Assembly: GCA_032622095.1 (NCBI GenBank)
Contig: CP136066.1
Location: 66,102,278 to 66,166,277, forward strand
Direction: 5' to 3'
Length of the DNA: 64,000 nucleotides
From: Siphonodentalium dalli
Lineage: Eukaryota; Mollusca; Scaphopoda; Gadilida; Siphonodentaliidae
Shown: positions 57,863 through 64,000 of the stretch, in pieces
Numbering within the stretch: position 1 is the stretch's first letter
Layout: every line of letters starts with the position of its first letter
Notes under the pieces: generated by a model
Databases searched by the model: none
The model's input: the letters and a program-made list of their open reading frames with translations, nothing else
What the model was told of the DNA's origin: nothing
Translations under genes and position numbers: made by a program

Positions 57863-59522
57863 CAGCATACGATTATCGTAACTTGAGCAATACAAATAAT
57901 CAGTATAAGAACATGGTATGCCTATATCGTCATGTTCTTTCCATGTAAGTACAAACTTTAACCCTCAGACAAATCGCGGATTAAGGCCTCAAGTTAATTT
58001 GCAATTGAAAAGTATATAACTCAAAAATACGTTATGATATTTGTAATACAATTACCAATTGAACAAACGGACTAAATATACATTGAACGTTGTTTTAAGT
58101 ATCACCACGCATATACATGTGCCGTTCTCTTTGTTCTGTTCTATCTCATGAAATGTGCAAATGAATAGGTATTTCTACTTCTACGGGAAGAAGAACGAAC
58201 TTACCCCCGACTGAGAATCAAAAGTTAATAGTTAATCACAAACACCGACCAGAAAGTTGAAAATCAACAACTCAATGACATCGATGTGTTGGTGGATGCC
58301 GATTGTAATACAGTTGCTCGAATAAATGCATGCGGGAAATGGATAATTAATACAATAATATTTAAACCTGAATAATGTTATAATAACTTCACCAAACAGG
58401 GACAATTAAACACAATTATATATCCAACTTGGACTCTTAAAACACCTGGTCAAACAGAAACACAAGGATATTTGAACTGGTAATCATGACAAACAATGAG
58501 ATCGGGACAAGCATATTAACTTGGACTCGAAGCCCAGTTATATTAACGAAAATGTGGTTCGAAATCGGCCACCGTATAATACTTAGAGCTCATAAATTTG
58601 GTCTCATAAAGGTGAACCGATGAGCTAATTCTGCACAAGTATGTCAAACTCGATAAAAAACATTGGAAATAAATGACTCTATAACAAAAATGCAATTATG
58701 TACGCAATTTAGTGAACCACAAAGCGAATTGTGTTTCTAGAACATCAAACTTAAAATCACAACAAAGATATGAAACTTTCAATTAAAGACGACAGTCATT
58801 GTGCAAATCATAACGCGTTCGTTTCATTTGTGACCAAAATCATAGTTGAACAAAATTATTACCGCCAAACAAACATACCAAACACGAACAACTATTTTCT
58901 GAAAATTGTCTCATAAAATTGTCTGCCCACAACTGGCATCCAATGTATCATGCTTCGTGTGTAGTCAATGTTCTCCTTGGATAGAATACCATGTATTTCG
59001 ATCACTGGAGCTTCCAACAAACTGTTATCTGCTGTGTACTTAAACATGCTCCGTTTTGTGCCGATGAATCATACATACAATCGAGAATGTAGCATCACTA
59101 ACACGCCCGTTGAACGAACACGTAACTGGTTCGTTTCCTGAAATCAGTACATGTTTCACTTGTGTGAAAAGAACTAAACTAAAATTCAATGAAACTTTCA
59201 CCTTTTAATTAGTCAGACTTCTTCACATGCAGAACTGCGCATTCAACGGTCTGACAAAACTCAATGCTCAAAGTAGGACAACTGGGCTGAAGATTCCGAG
59301 TTTTCTGATTATGGACGAGTATATATTGTCCACCACCTGGACGCACATGTGATCTGGTTCTATACGTGTTTTGTGTGTGACTTTGCATGAACAACCTTAA
59401 TGCCATTGACATGCGTGTGTTAATTTGTGTTGTGGTCGGATATTGAATATTTAACGTTAGTCCGTGAATATCGCGACCGATGTCTTACAAATAGCACTGG
59501 ATATCGCGTTGCTTTCCCTATA
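57863..59522 (-). repeat. Giant palindrome, right arm, proximal part
   Basis: Mirror of 54431..56103, interrupted at 59522 by the 4,390-bp element. Confidence 0.95.
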
Positions 59523-62500
59523 CAGGGCCTGGAACCTACGTCACCGGAAGGGTAACCCTACATCAAAATAACTGTAAATAAAGTTCGACTCGCTACTTCG
59601 ACATCGTTTTTTAAATAAATACAATCGATTTCGATGTAGTATTATAAGCAAAGGAGCTATGCGACCTGCAAATCTCAACAAATACAGAAACCGAAAATCG
59701 GAAAGAATTGCTTATAATGAGAATTTCGCGTTCGCAATTCAAAATCGCGTCCAATTTCCTATTTTCGTGCAGGTGTTAACGCCAACATTTCATGTTCTCC
59801 GCGCCCAAAACTCATTTAAAAACCGTATACATTGAGTTTCGGGATATTATAAATGCTAAAATTTGAATCAATAACAAAAAATTAACTTTTCCGTGGTTTG
59901 TTTGTAAATTTCTTAAGACACAAAGAATGTTTATGAATTTGTCTATTAATGGTAACGCCCACATCGCGTTGACGCTCACATAATATTGGCCAGTTTGCAC
60001 TAACAATTGAGTCACCATCCGTATAATCCGGTAGATGAACTATTAACGATCGTGTTCACATATACACACTCTGTTAAATGCGTTACAATACACAAATGGC
60101 TGTTATAGAGATGCCAATATACTATTTGCATGATAATACTATATATAAAGACGAATATAAATTCATGGCATAATCATTGTTTTTATGTTCTCGTTGTATA
60201 TTCGGTAGTTTAATTAAGTGTATGTCATGTCATTCGTTCTCTTATTCCATATTCATTGTAGTATTACTTTGTTATTCCAGTCTATTTCCGTTGGTTGAAT
60301 CCATGTTAATTTGTTCATATTTCCAGTTTCGTCTGATAGTTGTCGTTAAAACATTATCATGCAATAAAGATTTCTTTAATTATATTCTATTACTAACATT
60401 CATTGTTACCCATGTTTATTAATAATGAATTGAATGTGTTATTCGGACCAGGAACCTTCGTTGTCAAACAATTAATCTGGTCACGCATCAATTATATTCG
60501 CAATCCAAAACCAAAACATCGGGATATATGTAACGGATAAATACATTTTCAAACACCCTGTCCCATCATCAGTCAATAATCATAAAGTATGGTTAGGTAC
60601 TCAAGTCCCAAAAACTAATTGGTCACATATATATTAACTATATATAGCAGGTTATGTGGTGAATTGTGAACATAATATGCTTCCTGTGGCTGGATATTCA
60701 TTTAGTTTGGTTATGTTTAACATTATATATTACAAAATTTTATATAAACTGGATATTCCGTTTATTGAATACTTTTGCAGACAAAAATGATATATACAAC
60801 GAAAAAAAAAAAAATTAAAGTTGAATAGAAGAAAAAATTACAACAAAAAAAGGCTTGTTGTGTCGTCTAAGTGGGGGGGAGGGTCTACAAAAAAAAATCC
60901 GTATATAGGGTCGGGGTGGGTGGGTGGTCCAGAGGCGGAAAAAATCGTGCTTGTAATTTTTTTCTATATAGCTATATCGCAGCTATAGTGACTCTTTAGC
61001 CTCAGATTTAGCAACATTCTGGATTTCACAGGATCCCGGACCACTTCACAGTGGACCACCGTAATAGCGTTCAGGAAACTTATTATCAGCGGAAGAAATA
61101 TTTAGTAACACAATTAATATATTACCCAGTTGTATTACTTGAATAAAAGTGATAAAACATAAAAACTGTATCACAAATTGGATACTACATGGTGAATACT
61201 CAATGATGACTATATATCATTAACATGATTGTTGCATAACATGAAATTGAAAAGGGTATCTCATAAATTTCTAATGTCTGAAATACTGTCTTGTCCTGGC
61301 ATGTAATCAAATTCATTCCTTCTGGTTATTTCTCATCTTGAATGATTGGAAGTAATGTTAATTTGCAACAATTATCCAAATAAAACTGAATTGGTCATGA
61401 TGAATGACCGTTAACTGTTTACTGCTCAGACAATCCCAACTGAAGGTGACGCTATTCTCATTGAATTTCCGAACTTCATCTTGGAGATTTACTGCTCAAC
61501 AAGACTAAACTAAAATACTAATTGTATACTGTTATCACTTACGAATAGATGAACTGAAATAAAGTGATGCTTTCAGATGCATTAAGAAATGACATTCAAT
61601 TCTTCATTCTGGTCTATATATCACCATACCAAACCACATCAAAATTCGACAACCGACACTTAACTTATATTGCAAAAGCTTTGTACGGACTGAATTTCAT
61701 GAAAGTCGAACAGGGCCCATAACTCTGGAAGGCATTAATAGTCACAACCCGTGATATTATGCATATTCGTTCCCCATTTCTGGTCCGTCACCATGCCATA
61801 GGGCATACAAATATGACAACCGACTCTTGAGTTATAATGCAAAATGATTGTACGGACGGACGGCTCGAGACGTCAACTATATACCCGCCGACTAATATTG
61901 GGCGGTATAATAACCATATATCTATGTATATATCTAACCAAAAACAATTCCCCTCCCCCACCCCACCCCACCCCGGTGGAGACGACTTAAAAGAGTTCTT
62001 TGGCCATCTACAAATAATTGTGGAACCCCTGACCTGTTTACCACTATTTATACTGGTCAGTGTTCTCTGTCAGACACAACATGCACTCGATTTATTAAGG
62101 CTATAATGGTGTCTAGGGCGATTTGTGACACATAGTGTACCTACACAATGCTTTATTATTGTTGTTAGGTACTGAAAGCACCAGGAAACGTCTGGAAATA
62201 CAGTTTATTTTTCGTTTTTTTCTGATCTGTGTTTACCAATTAGTAAGACAGTTAACACAGTTATTGAAGAACTGCTAAAAAAAACTCTGAAATTTTGATA
62301 AAAACATGAGAAAGAGGGGGTGGGTCCCCAAAATTTTGGAGGAAAAAAATAATGTTTGGGGTGCAATTTTTTTCCAGACCCCCCCCCTCCCTGGCTGGCT
62401 CAACCAATTTTCGTGGCTGGTTATCTAGCTAAGCCGGCTTAGTCACGACGTTCGTGGCTGACGAAATATGGCGGCTCAGTCAGCTGAGACGTTATCATTC

Positions 62501-63912
62501 AGAGTATTTCGTTTCCGAAATTTTCCTAATAGCCGGTTATAGACACCCGCTGGTTTTAGCGTTTGTTGTGAACCCGTAGAATTCCAGACCACGCGTGTTT
62601 TGTTTTTTTGGTGTTGGGCTTTTCCGTTATGGCGAGAATACACGAAGGACTCAGAAAATGACTGGCAGGGATGTACTATGTAGTTTCCCATCAATACAAT
62701 TGATATAAGTTACATTGCGACTTCTGTCGACTTCAGACGGCTATCATCACTGGCATATTGCGATATATGCATGCATCATTGAATGCTGAATCCGATATAT
62801 AGTATTGATATATAACATGTCAATCTATTTTCTATTACCTTAAATTATACATGTTATGTGCATATATTGACAAATGTCAGCGATATGAGACTGAGTCGTG
62901 TCGAAATAAACGATTTCGCCATCGGCAGTCACTGCATTTAATTAGTACATGTATATAAGAATGACGGTGTGTGTTGTCAATTTAGATATAACATTCGTAA
63001 AAATAACTACTTTGAAAAAGATTATTCTCCACTTCTATTCGATCACCTTACCGGAGTGTTTCACATCACTTTAAAAGTTTTTTCTTTATTAATTTCAGAC
63101 ACATTTGAATTTGAAACAAAAATTTCATAATGCAACTTAAAGCTTCTTCCTGGTTCAACTCAAGCAGTGGAGATATTGCGATTTATTAATTTATCAAAGT
63201 TTGGTTTATTTTAGCCTATAATTATACATGTATATGATGCATCAACCAGAATGACCCTTTTTCTTATTCCCTATAATAATATTGATATATAAAGGTCATA
63301 TAATTACTTATTATTGTATTCATTTATGTCTTGTGATAGTATGAAAAACGTATTAATTAGCCTGCCACAAGTGAAGTAGTCTACTTTTGAGCCGATGTAT
63401 ACCGATTCGCCTCGGCAATATTCGGGGATCTTATAGCGAGGGAAGAATTATAATTTATACTCTTGCGCTTCCATAAGTTCCATTAACTGTGAAGGCATAC
63501 ACTACTCACTAGTCCTAAAACTAATTGTGATATTCGGCAAGTGAAAGAAAGAATTCAGCCAAATTGCCGATTTTGGAATCAAATGTTGACTATATGTAGG
63601 CGTTACCATTTATGTCACAATTCCAGTTTTAAAAGTCAATGTAGGCGTTACCATTTCAAAACTCTGAAACATGCCTCGAAAATTGGTGACGGAAACCACC
63701 TGAACGCGATAATCTTTACAACCGTTACATATATCTCTCGGTATAGATGACTGTGAGCTAGCAAACAATGTTTTACAGCTCATAAGCAATGATTTTTTTA
63801 GTGGTTTATGAACATAGTTTGCAAAAACGATAAATACTCACTTCGAGTCGCACCGAGCAGCCGCCATTTTTCGGTGAAAAACTTTGTTTTATGACGTAGG
63901 TTCCAGGCCCTG
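59523..63912. mobile_element. 4,390-bp TIR element CAGGGCCTGGAACC inserted in palindrome arm
   Basis: Terminal inverted repeats of 20-21 bp, CAGGGCCTGGAACCTACGTC, at both ends. CTATA flanks both sides (59518..59522 and 63913..63917). The left palindrome arm at 54428..54437 shows the unoccupied sequence. Inside there are no long frames, a polypurine/poly(A)-rich stretch near 60800, C runs near 61960 and 62380, and part of a GTGATGTGAAACACTCC copy (62905..63075). A CAG-type terminus with a short 5-bp duplication suggests a hAT-related group, but this is not proven. Non-autonomous as seen. Confidence 0.9.
62905..63075 (-). repeat. Fragment of the GTGATGTGAAACACTCC family
   Basis: Ends GGAGTGTTTCACATCACTTT followed by AA, and shares TTGTCAATTTAGAT and GCATTTAATTAGTAC with 46680..46725. 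The distal end is different sequence. Confidence 0.75.
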
Positions 63913-64000
63913 CTATATACCAGCAAGATGTTGGTCCCACATAGCATTATTCGCATTTTTTGTTGATAGAGCAATGCGCTATCATGTTAAATATTGTCAA
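63913..64000 (-). repeat. Giant palindrome, right arm, distal part (continues off window)
   Basis: Reverse complement of 54348..54430. It resumes after the inserted element and is cut by the window end. Confidence 0.95.

Overview
The window is eukaryotic, AT-rich and packed with mobile elements. It looks like a metazoan, most plausibly a marine invertebrate. The reasons are non-LTR reverse transcriptase and ORF1 fragments of animal type, an animal GT31 glycosyltransferase, and two damaged members of a large CXC-tailed protein family that I know from invertebrate genomes. The species cannot be named from the sequence. There are no operons or bacterial features. A run of 100 N (23517..23616) is an assembly gap.

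Layout. 1-3.5 kb: one intact host gene, a beta-1,3-galactosyltransferase-like type II membrane enzyme on the minus strand, followed by a 508-bp TTAA-flanked MITE. 4.4-6.3 kb: degenerate tandem repeats and an 85-bp-arm perfect-type hairpin. 6.4-10.9 kb: a 4.5-kb insertion carrying copy 1 of the CXC-tailed protein (pseudogene). 11.1-12.6 kb: a jockey/CR1-like LINE reverse transcriptase remnant. 13-19 kb: foldback MITE, long direct repeats and microsatellites. 19.6-23.5 kb: copy 2 of the CXC-tailed protein, almost full length but with a nonsense codon and two frame changes. 24.4-34 kb: TTAA foldback element, G-run repeats, a 2.9-kb TIR element and several tandem arrays. 34.4-37.6 kb: a 3.1-kb long-TIR element with 5-bp target duplications whose two TIRs each carry an inward-facing start exon with a splice donor. 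38.4-42.2 kb: a 3.8-kb long-TIR element with a hAT MITE nested in it. 42.8-46 kb: GTTGG-type and CTTAAG-type repeats and a second copy of the TTAA MITE. 46.3-48.1 kb: a LINE endonuclease/RT remnant interrupted exactly at TTAA by a 362-bp element. 49-52.2 kb: a foldback structure containing an 840-bp minisatellite, flanked by direct repeats. 52.2-53.4 kb: a LINE ORF1 (coiled coil plus RRM-like) pseudogene. 54.3-64 kb: a giant palindrome with arms of at least 1.75 kb, whose right arm is split by a 4,390-bp TIR element and which runs off the end of the window.

How it fits together. Only the glycosyltransferase looks like a functioning cellular gene. The rest is layered transposition: the interrupted repeats and coding sequences act as natural empty-site references, which let several element boundaries and target duplications be read directly. 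The most unusual items are the two CXC-tailed proteins with a FEN/PIN-nuclease-like aspartate pattern, one of them apparently inside a transposed segment, and the long-TIR element whose terminal repeats double as 5' exons.
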